Source: Pseudeuparius sepicola
Lineage: Eukaryota; Arthropoda; Insecta; Coleoptera; Anthribidae
Assembly (NCBI GenBank): GCA_963920635.1
Contig: OY987303.1
Coordinates: 46,375,223 to 46,439,222, forward strand
DNA length: 64,000 nucleotides
Reading direction: 5' to 3'
Shown here: positions 12,521-24,201 of the stretch, piece after piece
Position numbering within the stretch: position 1 is the first letter of the stretch
Layout of the letters: the number at the start of each line of letters is the position of its first letter
Position numbers and translations under genes: made by a program
Notes under the pieces: model-generated
The model's input: only the letters and a program-made list of their open reading frames with translations
The model's database searches: none
What the model was told of the DNA's origin: nothing

Positions 12521-12998
12521 CATTTGCGATTAACAAAAATTAATATTTTAATGCGTTTTTGAAGAATAACTGTTTAACAGAAAAGAATAAAGAAAAACGG
12601 CATTAATGAAAAATGTTCAAAAAAACTAGGGCTTTCGAACGATGTAACAAAAGTGGTATGCTGGTGGGAAAAAAATATTTCTTGGCGTCGCCACGCCTAG
12701 CGTCGTATTTGCAAAGAGTCTATAAATGGGCAAATTTATTATTTATTTATACACCCTATATCACATCCCATATATTTATAATCTCTCCATATCTTTGACC
12801 GTTTTCCACCAACAGAGGTTGGGCGTCTAAAAATGGCCCCCCTGTACATGCGGATTATTCATGGCAAATAAAATACGTTTGGGATTTCGGAAAATTGTTT
12901 TATTTACAACAATGGTACCTGTTTTTCTATAAACAATTTCGCTCGTCCAGATTCGATGTGGTGTTATTACTCATAATAAAATACAGGATGAAGTTCTA

Positions 12999-13180
12999 TC
13001 CTTTTTTATTAAAATGAGAGAATTACAAGTAGGTACACAAGATATTTTCTAAGAGACATATTAGGACAAAGCAAAAGCTATTTTTTGGACGTCAATTTTC
13101 TATTCCTTTATTAAAATGACAGAATTACAAGTACACAAGATATTTTCCAACAGACATTTTGGGCCAATGAAAATTAACTT
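12999..13180. repeat. Diverged tandem dimer, about 95 bp per unit
   Basis: Two successive copies share TTTATTAAAATGA, AGAATTACAAGTA and CACAAGATATTTTC in order. They differ by small indels and substitutions, so the duplication is not recent. Confidence 0.6.
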
Positions 13181-13757
13181 TCTATTATTTGAAACTGATT
13201 AACCTTGTTGTTTTTCCCCATATCCAGCTGTCCTTTGTAAACCAGCGAGTATTTTCCACTGGAAAAATGTCCAAGGCAAGGTTTGAAAGAGTCCGTCACT
13301 CTACCCACAAGAAAAACGACACTATCCTCCAACTCCAACAAAATGGTTTCCCAGAACTATGTTTTCACCAGCTTCAACGAGAAAATTTTCATCGGCACGC
13401 CTTTACCCAATTCCGACAACTTCACCGTCGGTTTCTGAGACAAGCAAGTAAATTTGTTGATGGTTTTCAAATCCATTTTTTGGCTGCAAGCCATCACGTC
13501 GTCTACTGAACTCTCCACCACAGCAAACTATCTTTTATCAAGCAAAACGAGGGGGGGTGGGGAAAATCTATAACCTCCCAATCTATGCAACCAACTCTCA
13601 GAAATCAACCTTCAACCGCGGGAAACCTTGAACCACGATTTCCCAGCAACCTTGAGTTCTCCGATCTTGAAACCGCGGACACCTTGAAGCGGGCCATCTT
13701 GAACGGATTCTGAGAAATCTAGGCAGGTTGACCTTTAAAGCGATCCACAGATAAACC

Positions 13758-14207
13758 TTGAACCGTCTACTTTGGAAACGGCGGCAATTTTGGGCCAGAA
13801 ACCCCTTTGTCTTACTACTCGGGCATCGAGGGAAACGACCTTCAGAGCAGGCCGATGGGGACGGAGCCCTTGCAATTGTAATCCTGAACGAATGGTTGCG
13901 GGACAGGAGAATTAAAGGGATTGGTGAGGGTCCTCACCGGGCACTGCTGTCTGGCTGGACACCTACACTTCATTAGGGTGGGCAGGAGTGGGAATGCAGA
14001 TGGTGTCTGAAGGATGAGGAGACCCCGCATTACCTGGTTACAGAATGCCTTGAGCTAGACAGGGTAAGGTTTGAGTCCTTGGGCACAGTCAAACTGAGCG
14101 AAGAGGATGTGTATGGTGTCAGGAGAGGGGAGCTACGGACCGTCATTGAGAATTGTGGCTGCCCTGCGATGCCGGCTATGAGGCACAATAGGCCCACTGA
14201 GGCTTAG
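13758..14207 (+). pseudogene. C-terminal tail of a non-LTR retrotransposon polyprotein
   Basis: One frame runs from 13758 to the stop at 14205-14207 with a single in-frame TAG at 13974-13976. It contains the zinc-binding-like tail typical of Jockey/I/R1-group ORF2: WECRWCLKDEETPHYLVTEC, then LDRVRFESLG and a short C-terminus. The stop falls where related proteins have the LLSGH segment. No reverse transcriptase was seen upstream (13181-13757 has a 106-residue ORF with no domain I recognise). This is a 5'-truncated, dead copy. A similar tail from a different copy lies at 35451-36171. Confidence 0.65.
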
Positions 14208-14576
14208 GTGCTGGGCAGATCTGAGGCGGTCACCCTGATCCTAGATAGATAAATAGATATATGTATAAATTTTATCCGTGTAAGCATTGTATATAATGAT
14301 TTAAACATGTAATTTACTATACCTACTGTGGGATCTTGGATCTCAACAGTAGGTCAATTCGATATTTACGTCAGACGACGATATTTCACCTTCAGAACAA
14401 ACAAGAGAATCTGCACACGATTCCGCGTAATTAGCAGTTATTATTTTTTTGAAAAGACATCGAATTGAAATTGAAAGGATGATTTTTTCTTCTGTCTAAA
14501 AAACAAAGAAACCAACAGATGATATAATAAGGGCTATTTTTAAAAATGCAATGTTCTGGACGCAACACCTAGGTAC
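14208..14576. other. Non-coding stretch after non-LTR tail
   Basis: It begins with a possible 3' UTR of the retroelement (a run of GATA-like words near 14245-14265). Nothing else is recognised. Confidence 0.35.
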
Positions 14577-14734
14577 TACAGTTTGTTCAGCGAATTTTCG
14601 GCCCTACGTCACAACTCCCGTCCTTGTCTGGCTCGTGAATATACGACCGATATCCGTCGTATAGTCATGAGTAAGACAAGGACGGGAGTTGTGACGTAGG
14701 GCCGAACATTCGCTGAACAAACTGAACAAACTGT
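14577..14734. mobile_element. Near-perfect hairpin MITE, about 158 bp
   Basis: The left arm runs from CAGTTTGTTCAGCG at 14579 through CTCCCGTCCTTGTCT. It pairs with 14672-14733, giving about 52-bp arms with one or two mismatches around a short loop (centre about 14652). The right arm has one extra GAACAAACT repeat at its end. The flanks are TA on both sides. Very small size, TA target and lack of coding suggest a mariner-type MITE. Confidence 0.8.
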
Positions 14735-15169
14735 ATGTACTTATCTTTTTAGAAGTAATCTCAAGTTTTGTGGTTGTTTCCTGACAACCCAGACGCTTTT
14801 TTATTGAACCGTTACCATTAGCAACGGGAAATTTTCCCGAACTTTTTCTCCTGCCAGTCTAGGAACTACTATACATATAGTTGCGATTACGCTGGTATTT
14901 TTCTGTCCCATTTTGACAGGAAATTTGGAAGCATTACTTTTTACTTTTTATTAATCTACGACGACTGCGACAAGACAATTTCCAAAATATTCGTGCACTA
15001 GGAAAAATTGTTAGTAATAAATCGAACCCTATGCAGATTGTAAGTGATTATTTTCCTCATACTGATGTAAAAATAAGATGTCTCCTTTCTTAAAAAAACA
15101 ACCGATCATATGCCTTTAGTAGCGATTATTTCCCTCATACTGCTTGCATCCAATAAGGTAGCTAATTGC
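14735..15169. other. Non-coding stretch before tandem duplication
   Basis: No gene is recognised. A short repeated word (GATTATTT-CCTCATACTG) occurs at about 15047 and again at 15124, suggesting an additional partial duplication upstream of the large one. Confidence 0.35.
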
Positions 15170-16275
15170 ACTTGTGCAAATTGTCGCGGTAATTGCACTT
15201 GTGCGAATTATCACTTCGTTGCTTAGCAACCGCAAATCTGTTGGATACAAACACGTACCTACTTCTTAAAGTTTGTTTGTTTCACACTATTCTAAATTAT
15301 GCAGCTTATAAAGTATGTTGCGGTGCTATTAAGCATTGTATCAATGAATTTATATAACTTTTACATTGCTAAATTTTTGTTATTGGACCTCCGTCTCCGT
15401 TTAAATTTATGACACATGTCATTCAAGAAATAAACCAATGCTGACAGGGTGTAGGTATAATCGCATTTGCCTTGGATATCCAAGCGTCATGTTTGGTTAC
15501 TCGAACGCTACAGTCGAAGCTGTCAATAAACTCGTTCAAAATTAATCGTTTTGGAAATGTAAACATAGAAAAAATTAATACAGAAATTATTAAATCGTAT
15601 TCGAGAAATAATCTCGACAAATACCACTGGTGCCGGAAATTTTTCTAGATAATTTTATTCTCAAGCCCTATTTTCCCCATTAGCAAAACCACTCCTACAA
15701 ATTGGCAAAATAGCGCTTTCGAAAAAATTATCGATAAAATTTCCGCCACTTGTGATTATTACATACGATAAATTCCCTTGGGAAATACCAAAGCGTTAAG
15801 TTCACGAGGGTGTTTTTCACTTTGTTGCTTAGCAACCACGGATCTGCTCAATACACACACCCACTTGCCGAAATTTGAATGTTCCAACTTATGCAGCCAA
15901 AAGTTATGTTGCGGTATTACTAGACATCGTATATAAACGAATGTTTGTAATTTATTCATTGATAAACTGTTTAGATTACGCTCTGTTTAAATTTATGTGC
16001 ACCTAGAAAATAAACCATTATCAAAAAGTCTAAAACATCGCGCCTGCCTTGAACATCCAAGGGTTGTTTGTTTACTCGGAAGCCCCAGACTGAACTATTA
16101 CTTTCGCAATTATTCGTTTAGAGATGTAAATATACACGAAATTAATAAGGGAATCGTATTGGTGAAACATTCTCAACAAAAACCACATGTGCCGGAAAAT
16201 GTTCTTGACAAATATTTTATCTCAAGCACTATTTTGAAAAATGTATCGATGCAATTTCCGCCACTTGTGATTTAC
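15170..16275. repeat. Diverged tandem duplication, units about 590 and 500 bp
   Basis: Unit A (15170-15760) and unit B (15780-16275) share, in the same order, GTTGCTTAGCAACC, a TATGCAGC block, a TATGTTGCGGT block, TTGCCTTG-GA-ATCCAAG, a GCCGGAAA block, and the shared end TTCCGCCACTTGTGATT. The start blocks are offset by 606 bp and the end blocks by 515 bp, so unit B is shortened. No conserved ORF survives in both units. The repeat type is unknown. Confidence 0.7.
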
Positions 16276-16752
16276 CCTTGAAGATTTAATTTGGTGCGCT
16301 ACATGATGAGATAGCAATCGAAGTCGCTACTTTCATTATTAATATTTTTCATACCTTTGTAAACTTCTTTGTTCATTTTTTTATCATTGATACAATACTC
16401 AATAATGCAATAAATATGCAGCCAATCAATTTCTAATTATAAGAATCGTTAGTTTGGAATTATTTGTTTCTTTGATGGTAATTTTACAGTTTTCAATGGC
16501 AAATAATTAGTCTTTGAGATTAACCTTTGCACAGTATCTTCAAAGTTGTTGTTCGAGCCCTGAGTATAAATTCTGGCAAGTATATTTCAGGCTTTCACAA
16601 GTAGTCGTCTGGATTTATTTAATATTAATTAAATTTATTAAGTATATATACCTGTTTCGAGCATAGTCACATGGTGTCCGGAAACTATGAGGAACAACAT
16701 TTTGTTTTTAATTTTCAACCAAAAAAATTTTCACCTTCCTTTGGTTTTTCTA
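16276..16752. other. AT-rich spacer
   Basis: No ORF or repeat is recognised. A GGTGTCCGGAAACTATG word near 16673 resembles foldback-family ends but has no partner. Confidence 0.35.
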
Positions 16753-17479
16753 CAGTATGTCCCCGGACTAAGTTCACATAAGGTGTAAATAACAAAAAAA
16801 ATTCTAGTTGAAATTTGAGCCTCTGGGGATCAGCCCTGCTTGTAAATTATGAAAAAACTCATTTTTCACCAGTAAAGTGATCTTTTTGTATGTTTTACGA
16901 CAAAATGTCGTTAAGGAAAATTGTTCAGAATGAAAAACTGACTAGGTTTGCGAAATTTCGAAAGTCTAGGCCTACTTTGATTTTTTGGCATTCCATTTTT
17001 TTATAAAAGTGCACTTTGTGTAGTTTCACATCAAAATGTTATTAAGAAAACTTGTTCTAAATGAAAAACTGGATATGTGTGAACAATTTCGAAAGCCTAG
17101 GTCGACTATGATTTTTTCTGCTAAAAAATTAAAACGCGCAAAAATCAAAGTAGACTTTCACACCCATCCAGTTTTTCATTGTGAACAAATTTTCTTAATA
17201 ACATTTTGATGTAAAACTACACAAAGTGCACTTTTCTAAAAAAGTGGGAAAATGCCAAAAATCAAAGTAGGCCTAGACTTTCGAAATTTCGTAAACCTAC
17301 TCAGTTTTTCATTCTGAACCAGTTTCCTTAATAACATTTTGTCATAAAACCTACAAAAAGGGAAAATGTGTGGAAAATTAGTTTCAAACCAAGTAGCGCT
17401 GATCCCCTGAAGCTCAAAGTTCAACTCGAACATTTCTTGTTCTTTACACCTTATATTAACTCAATCCGGGGACACACTC
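16753..17479. mobile_element. Foldback element with CAGTATGTCCCCGG ends
   Basis: Left end TACAGTATGTCCCCGG and right end CCGGGGACACACTCTA are inverted copies, with TA at each edge. Most of the element is arm sequence: 16753-17110 pairs with 17130-17479 with scattered mismatches. The loop is near 17120. No coding sequence was recognised. This is another non-autonomous foldback but with ends different from the CAGGGTG set. Confidence 0.75.
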
Positions 17480-17607
17480 TATAGAGTTTTTGTTTTAATT
17501 AGAGTAATTACTTTTGTAAAAGTAAAACTGTCGATTTCTGTCCCAGCTCGCAAATTTTTTAGAGGTTTTCTCTTGGACTTCCTAATTGCCCCATTATCTG
17601 ATTATAC

Positions 17608-18860
17608 TAAAGGGTTTTTCAATAAGGACGGGTCGATGTTGAAATGGAATACAACAAGCTGTGTGTGAAGTATTAACGAAATTCTTTTTTATTTGAAAGG
17701 CCCATGTATGTATGGAATATTAATTCCATATTATTAAATGTCCGCCGCGGCTCCTCACGGTGGCATAGATCCGAGTGGTCCAATTTTTAATGACTCTGCC
17801 GCATAGATCCGGCTGAATTTGAGCGATGGCATTGGTTATGTTGGCTTTAAGGGCATCGGTTGATTGCGGCTTATTGGCATATCTGCGACTTCAGGTAACT
17901 CCACAAGAAAATGTCTAGCGGGGTCAAATCGCACGATCTTGGTGGCCAATTCACGTCACCTCTGCGAAAGATAACCATACCCTCAAATCGTTCATGCAGA
18001 ATGTCAATCGTGGCGTCTGCTGTGTGGCACGTAGCCTCGTCCTGCTGGAACCACATGTCGCCTACCACCATATCGTTCAATTTGGGCCAAAGGAAATCTG
18101 CTAGCATCATTCTGTAGCGCTCGCCGTTAATGGTGATGGCCTCACCAACGTCATTTTCAAAAAAGTACGGACCAATCCGCACCAAACAGTAACTTTTTGT
18201 GGATGCATTGCCACCTGATGAACCTCGTGTGGGTTGGCGTCGTCCCATATATCTACGGCAATTTTGCTTGTTAACAAACCCATTCATCCAAAGATGGGCC
18301 TCGTCGCTAAAGATGATTTTTCGGCAAAATTTAGGGTCCAAACGCTCCGAAGCCCAGTCAGCAAACAAACGGCGTTGTGTATGGTCATTAACTTTGAGCT
18401 CCTGGGTCAGTTGGATCTTGTACGGATGTAGGCCCAAGTCCCGACGCAAAATTCGCCAAGTTGAAGTCTTGGAAAGGCCTAGTTCCTGTGCACGGCGAGG
18501 AATTGACTGCCTCGGGTTCTCCTGGACACTTCATGGACTGCGGCAATGTTCCCGGCTGATCTGGCGTTCCTTTGACGTAAGGGTGCTGGCTGCTTGTTTA
18601 CCGAACTGGTTGTCCCGAATTTGGCCACCAAACAATGAAGAGTCGACTTTGATGGGCCACCGCGTCTGCCGTAAAATAGGCGCAACGCGCGCAACCTTTG
18701 CACTAACGAACACTCATTTTGATAATAAAGTTTTATCATTTTTGCACGTGCTGCTCAATGGTGTAACTTGCCATGGTGATTCGGCATCAGTGACGCCACC
18801 AAAACAACATGGCTGCCACAGGATGCCAAGATCGACTTGTCCCAAATGGAAAACCCTTTA
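17608..18860 (-). mobile_element. mariner-family transposon, DD41D type
   Basis: Inverted ends begin AAGGGTTTT(T/C)CA at 17610 and are mirrored ending at about 18859, next to TA dinucleotides. At about 1.25 kb it is the usual full length for a mariner. It carries one transposase gene on the minus strand with at least two frameshifts, so the copy is complete but probably inactive. Confidence 0.85.
17740..18739 (-). pseudogene. mariner transposase, frameshifted
   Basis: The N-terminal helix-turn-helix (IIKLYYQN-like; KFGTTSSVN; QRNARSAGNIAAVHE) is in the frame at 18739-18479. The frame then shifts into 18449-17871, which holds the second helix region (RRDLGLHPYKIQLTQELK), FSDEAHLWMNG, WFQQDEATCHTA and WPPRSCDLTPLDIFLW. 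Forty-one residues separate the second D from the D of TPLD, so the triad is DD41D. A stop at about 17870 is followed in another frame by the C-terminal part (ANKPQSTDALKANI) down to about 17740. Two frame changes mark a recently broken gene. Confidence 0.85.
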
Positions 18861-19088
18861 TATAGTAGAGTAAAGTCAGGAGAGATAAACCACTTTTTGA
18901 AACACATTATTTTACTTCCACATCACAACCTGAGTGAAGTATTGTTTCCCACAATAATTTTCGAAAGGATTAAGGCTTTAAATTTGATCCTACATATTAC
19001 GCAATCTTACCTATACAATAGGACGGTCTGGGTTGCTCTTGGACAAAATCGTCTATCCGAAGGGGTGGAAATGGGGGATGAATATATA
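18861..19088. other. Spacer between mariner and foldback
   Basis: No gene or repeat is recognised. Confidence 0.35.
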
Positions 19089-20277
19089 CAGGGTGTAACT
19101 GAACTGATGGTCAAAAATGAAACCAGGTATTCTTGGAGTCAAAAGAAGGGCACTTCTTCATATATTTTTTTCTTCTACGGGCCATAGTTTTTTTTATACA
19201 GAGCGAAGAAGTTTGGAGAAAAATACACATATTCCTTAGTATCTCTAGAAGTATACGAGATATTTTCTTCAAACTTGGCGTGTCACATAAGCAGATGAGC
19301 AGTCAAACTTAAGGTTGACATGAAGCTTCTGAGGCTCCCAGTTGCGGAGATACAGGGTGTTATTAAAATTAATTAGATCAGAAAAATATGAATAACCTGT
19401 ATAATCGCATTTTTAAAATTTGTTTTGAATGGGAACTTCAATGGTAAACAAAAAGTATCTCTTACTATTTTTTCATATTCGCAGCCGTTTCCTAATTATT
19501 TTCAAAGAACGGCAACGCTGCAATGAACAATAGTCACTTTAAGAATAAATCTAGCAATCTGTGGATGTCAATTAAACTTTATTTAACAAAATACAAAAGC
19601 AAAATCGATAATAAAAGAAAAGTAATGCTACTAGAAAATTAAATTATTAAATGTTCGAAATGACCGCCGTCTCTTTCAATACACGCAACTATGCCATTCC
19701 GCATGTTTATTATTGTCATTGGCAAGTCCATAGCAAAAGTGCATATCAGTCAATTCTTCGAATGAAAATATCATTTTTCAAAATATTGATACTAGTGCAA
19801 AGTTAGCAGCCAAATGATTCAAATAATTCCAAGTTTAATTGACTTCCACAGATTGTTAGATTCATTCTTAAAATGACTTGTTTATTGCAGCATTGCAGTT
19901 CTTTGCAAATAATTAAGAAACGGCTGAGAATATGAAAAAATACTAAAAGATACTTTTTGCGATTATACAGGGTATTCATATTTTTCTGAACTAATTAATT
20001 TTAATAACACCCTGTAACTCCGCAACTGGGGACCTCAGAAGATTCATATTAAGCTTAAATCTGACAGCTCATCCGCTCATGTGACACGCCAAGTTTGAAG
20101 AAAATATCTCGTATACTTCTAGAGATACTAAGAAATATGCGTATTTTTCTCTAAATTTCTACGCTCTGTATAAAAAAAACTATGGCCCGTAGGAGAAAAA
20201 AATATATGAAGAAGTGCCCTTATTTTGACTCCAAGAATACTTGGTTTCATTTTTGACCATCAGTTCAGTTACACCCG
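19089..20277. mobile_element. Long-arm foldback element, nested ends
   Basis: The outer end CAGGGTGTAACTGAACTGAT is mirrored at 20277, where the terminal CACCCG has lost a T. Arms are about 500 bp each (19089-19600 and 19770-20277). An inner CAGGGTGTTATTAAAATTAA at 19353 is mirrored at 20014; its distance to the outer end is 264 bp left and 263 bp right. A third, opposite-facing pair (CCTGTATAATCGC near 19398 and its mirror near 19972) lies further in. No transposase was seen. Confidence 0.8.
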
Positions 20278-20279
20278 TA

Positions 20280-21113
20280 TAGTGTGACTCACTTTGAACC
20301 GGATAGGTAATCAACAACTGTACTTTAGGAAAAAACGGCACATTTTATTTTAAAAAACCAAAGCCTACCACGACATATCTTTTGCTCCAAAATTGGACAA
20401 ATCATATTAGAAATGTTTTTATAAAAATTTTGATTACTCCACTGGATTGGGCATCCCTTAAAACGTACCAATAGTTATTGTTAAGAAATATCGAACAATA
20501 AAAATTCTATAAACCAATGAAAATCGCGATTTAACTACATATTTTTTTAAATTTTAAATAATTTAAACTTTACCTTGATTTATTACAAATAGGTATAGGT
20601 ACCCAAATACAAAAACCTAAAGAAAAATTTAAATTTAAATTGTTATCTACTAATCCACCAATTATTTCATAATTTTTACATCACGGTTTTTGTATTTAGG
20701 TATAATTATTGACATTACTATTATTTGTCATAAAGTAAATTACAGTTTTAATTGTTATTAATCCACACGCAACTTCATTTAAGCGAGCAGGCAGGTTAAA
20801 TATGTATTTAAATAGCCATTTTCATTGGTTTCTAGAATTTTTATTATTCGATATTTTTTTAACAAAATTGAGTACAAAACCTTTTTTAGGATGCCCAATT
20901 CAATGGTGTAGTCAGAATTTTTTGTAGAAATATGCGTAATATGATTTGTCCAAGAAATAAATCGCAGCAGCTCTTGGTTTTTACAATAAAATGTGCCGCT
21001 TTGCCCTAAAGTACAGTTGGTTATTGATGATCTGTCGTTAAAAAACTCGATCAAAATCGGATAATAAATGCAAAACTTTATAGGGGTGTTCCTGTTTGAA
21101 GTGGGTCACACTG
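20280..21113. mobile_element. Foldback element abutting the previous one
   Basis: The left end (T/C)AGTGTGACTCACTTTGAAC at 20280 is mirrored at 21113, with TA at 20278-20279 and 21114-21115. Arms are about 280-350 bp, sharing blocks such as TTGGTTTATAGAATTTTTAT and its mirror. The left TA is also the right-hand TA of the 19089-20277 element. No coding sequence was recognised. Confidence 0.75.
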
Positions 21114-21224
21114 TAGATACCTATATTATTGAATTTTCTGCAATACAATAATTTCTAGCCGACGAAATTAGTTCCTACATAATTCTTACTCCAGGAATAA
21201 CCTGGTTTTGAAGCATCTCCAAGT

Positions 21225-21530
21225 TCTTTTCAGCTGTTATAAGGTACCAGGTACCATCAATAAAAAAGGGCTAACCATGTTATCATCAGCTTTATCCATA
21301 ATGGCTTCACAAATTTCGACACGTCTATTCCAGTGCTCGGGAAAAATTTCCTGGGTAACTTGAATTTTATAAGACTTGTAGCCATTTTTCTTTAAAATGG
21401 TTCGAACAGCAAGAGCATTGCAATCAACTTCTTCGGCTATTTTCCGACTAGAAAAGGGTTATCTAATTTCGGCCACTGCACAAACATTAAATTCCTTGTC
21501 CAGAAAAGACTCTTCCCCGATCACCTTGTT
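21225..21530 (-). pseudogene. mariner-like transposase fragment (DNA-binding part)
   Basis: On the minus strand one frame reads a helix-turn-helix then linker: SSRKIAEEVDCNALAVRTIL, KKNGYKSYKIQVTQEIFPEH and WNRRVEICEAIMDKA. This is the order and wording of the second helix region and pre-catalytic linker of mariner-type transposases. No catalytic aspartate region follows, and stops occur upstream. It differs from the intact-length mariner at 17608-18860. Confidence 0.6.
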
Positions 21531-22662
21531 GATCATTGCCACATTTCTTGCATCCAGTTAAACATCCAGTAGTTTCCCATCATTTATGTACGATTTTGCG
21601 TATAGTAGAAATAGCGGGTACTATACGGTTTTCAAAGGCAAACACAAAGCCTGTAATAACCTCTTCAAGATTAGGGCACATGAAATACCATTTTATAATT
21701 TGCACTTATCGTTTAGGATCACTGCATCATTCAAATATTTTTTTTGGATGTTAGTTAATGGATATGTAAAATAGGCTAACAGACTAGTTCTTTGCATCTG
21801 GCCAAATATAATCCTTATTTTGAAATATTATAGTTCAAATGGCATAGACTATCTGTTTTCGCCAGATTGTATTAATTGACAGTATCCACTTGCCTATGAC
21901 TTTTGTGATGAATAATGATATATTAGGTCCATTTCTTCTGCACACTATTGATTTATTTGTCCTCAAATCGGAGGAGAGATAGGCCAGGACATTTCCACGA
22001 AACTGAACGTAGTGACGTGATGGTTTTTAGGTCAGGTAACACCAAAATGCATACATTACTATTGTTTTTATATAGACATTTATCTAAAAGTTACGATTTG
22101 AATTCACTCGTCAGATTAATACGCCAAATTTTGCATGTCTCGAAAAAACATATTGGATATCTATATCCTACAAAAAATGCTCGCAAAACACTAATCCGTC
22201 ATATCTCGAGAGCAAGGGATGCAAGTGCTTGCATGGCTGAGACACTGCATGCCAAATTGTGAGAGATATCGCTCTACTATTGGTCCACTCTTGCTGGCAT
22301 TACCGAATGCCAGGAGCACAACCATACTTCAGAGTGTACCGCATTAATGAAGTCTTCCCCCGCCTAAAATCAAATTTTAACTTGGTCTAGACACCATGTT
22401 GGATGCTCGAAGCATGGTATACATCCAAATAATATTCTGCTACCGATAGTATTTTCTTTGGAACTGACCTGCGGGCATCCTGCTGTAATCCGACCACTAA
22501 TGCAGTAATGACCACTACTATCAAAACTCGTTCTTGTTTTGCAGAATGCTATACTTACTGTCGCTATGGCTATCTAGCAAATTGTGGTTGACAGAAGCAA
22601 GACGATTTCATGCGTAAAATGGGTAAATATTTAAATCAGAATAATTCAATATTTTCTTGTAC
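21531..22662. other. Region upstream of the receptor gene
   Basis: A 104-residue ORF at 21948-22262 has no domain I recognise. A 25-bp sequence at 21569-21593 recurs exactly at 24367-24391, downstream of the gene. I cannot identify a promoter. An additional upstream exon for the receptor is possible but not visible. Confidence 0.35.
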
Positions 22663-24201
22663 ATGATTTGTGATGTTTTAGATAGTTTGCCAATGCAAAT
22701 TATTTACAATTGCAATTACTTGGGGATTATGAAAATTCCTCCCATGTGGATTTTGCTTAAAATTTACACAGTTTTAATTTGCTTTTTCACTATGTTAGAA
22801 GCAATTTATTTTATTGTTGTATGGGATCTGAACCATCTGATTAGATTTAGTATGTTTTTCTGCCTACAAATATATGTAAGTACGTAAGACTAGATAAACA
22901 TAATAATGCTAAAATCTTGTAGCTGACTACGTGCTACCAGGGACATATTATTGCGTTGTCTGCGCACAGTCATCTATGTTATTTTAGCTTTAAGCTCTAG
23001 TCAACTTTGTAAATTGTTTTATGATTTTAGATTGCTGCAGTCTGCATCAATATAGTCCTTAAAATAAATGATTTTCACTACATGTTTACTAGAATGACGA
23101 ATATATCGATACCAGTTATTTATGCGTTTAAAAAAACAAAACAGAAGTTTTCAAAATTTTCTGGCATAATGTCGTGCTTTTGTGCAATTATCTTTTTTCT
23201 CTTAAGTTATAACTCTATTTCAATACTATATATTCGAGGACTAAAGAAAACCGAAGAGGTATTTGAACTTCTTAAATTCACTAATAAAATGAAATTCATG
23301 GATCATAATAATTATATAACAGCTACTATTTTTTACGTCGGACTACTCATGAGTGCAATATGGGCAACAAGTTTTCTATTTTCATATGCATATATTCTCG
23401 TTTTTATTCTATACGAACTTCAAAAATTAAATGATTGCCTAACTAGGTTTAGAATGTTTTGCAATGACAATATTTTGTCGATATATGATCAATATTATCA
23501 ACACCAAATATTCAAAATGATGATCTACTTATTGGGCCGCCATAGTTCTTTAAAGCAGTAAGTGAATTTTGCCAAGATTTTAGGAGTTATTGGTATCTAT
23601 ATCCTGTAAATAATTTTAGATATATTCGCAATTTTAGCAAGCGTTTTCAAAATGTTTTAACTACAACGGCCATTATTGGCACCATTGCGATATGTAGCTT
23701 TTTGGTTTCGCTAGAGACGGTAAAAATTAATTTACTTTCACTTTCACATTTACTAGTCTTTTATATTTACTTTTTTAGGGAACGCAGTACTTGGGAATTT
23801 CATTTGAAATTAGTTATTTCTGCATAATTCTTTTATGTGCAATTTCGTTTCCAACTTTGGGACAAATCGTAGAAAATGAGGTTAGAATGCATTTGAATAA
23901 TTTTGGTAAATTAATTGCGATTTCATATTTTTCCAGCAGGAATATATATATGCAAACATTTGCTTCCTACCATGGCACAACTGGAGTGTTTCTAACCGAA
24001 AATTATACGTAATGTTTGTTACCAACTCATTAAATACAGAAAAAATCCATGTTACGGAAATCACATGCCTGAACTATGAAATGCTGGCTCAAGCGAGTAT
24101 ACTCATGGATAAATATTAACACAGATGACTAAAACATATTTTTTCAGGTTCTTAAGTCAGTTTTTACAGTGGCAAATTTCTATTACAGTGCTAGAAAATG
24201 A
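22663..24201 (+). CDS. Candidate odorant receptor (insect 7tm_6 family), six exons
   Basis: Proposed exons: 22663-22875, 23031-23557, 23620-23719, 23779-23880, 23937-24092, 24148-24201, giving about 383 residues, normal for insect odorant receptors. These are ligand-binding subunits of membrane cation channels formed with Orco in olfactory neurons. Introns 1-4 are GT-AG; three are 56-62 bp. Seven hydrophobic stretches are spread over the protein, for example VLICFFTMLEAIYFIVV, IMSCFCAIIFFLLS and IIGTIAICSFLVS. The end has the family pattern LPWHNWSVSNRKLYVMF, then NYE and a hydrophobic last helix. No in-frame stop or frameshift is needed. The last intron is uncertain: GC-AG at 24093-24147, or GT-AG at 24097-24160, both keep the frame. 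Reading through stops at 24119 and loses the last helix. A gustatory receptor is less likely because its TYhhhhhQF signature is absent. Confidence 0.72.

Noticed and set aside
23881..24012. Short ORF continuing across intron 4 of the receptor gene
   Set aside because: The frame reading through 23881-23936 gives a peptide unlike the family, whereas splicing GTTAGA...TTCCAG gives the conserved LPWHNW region.
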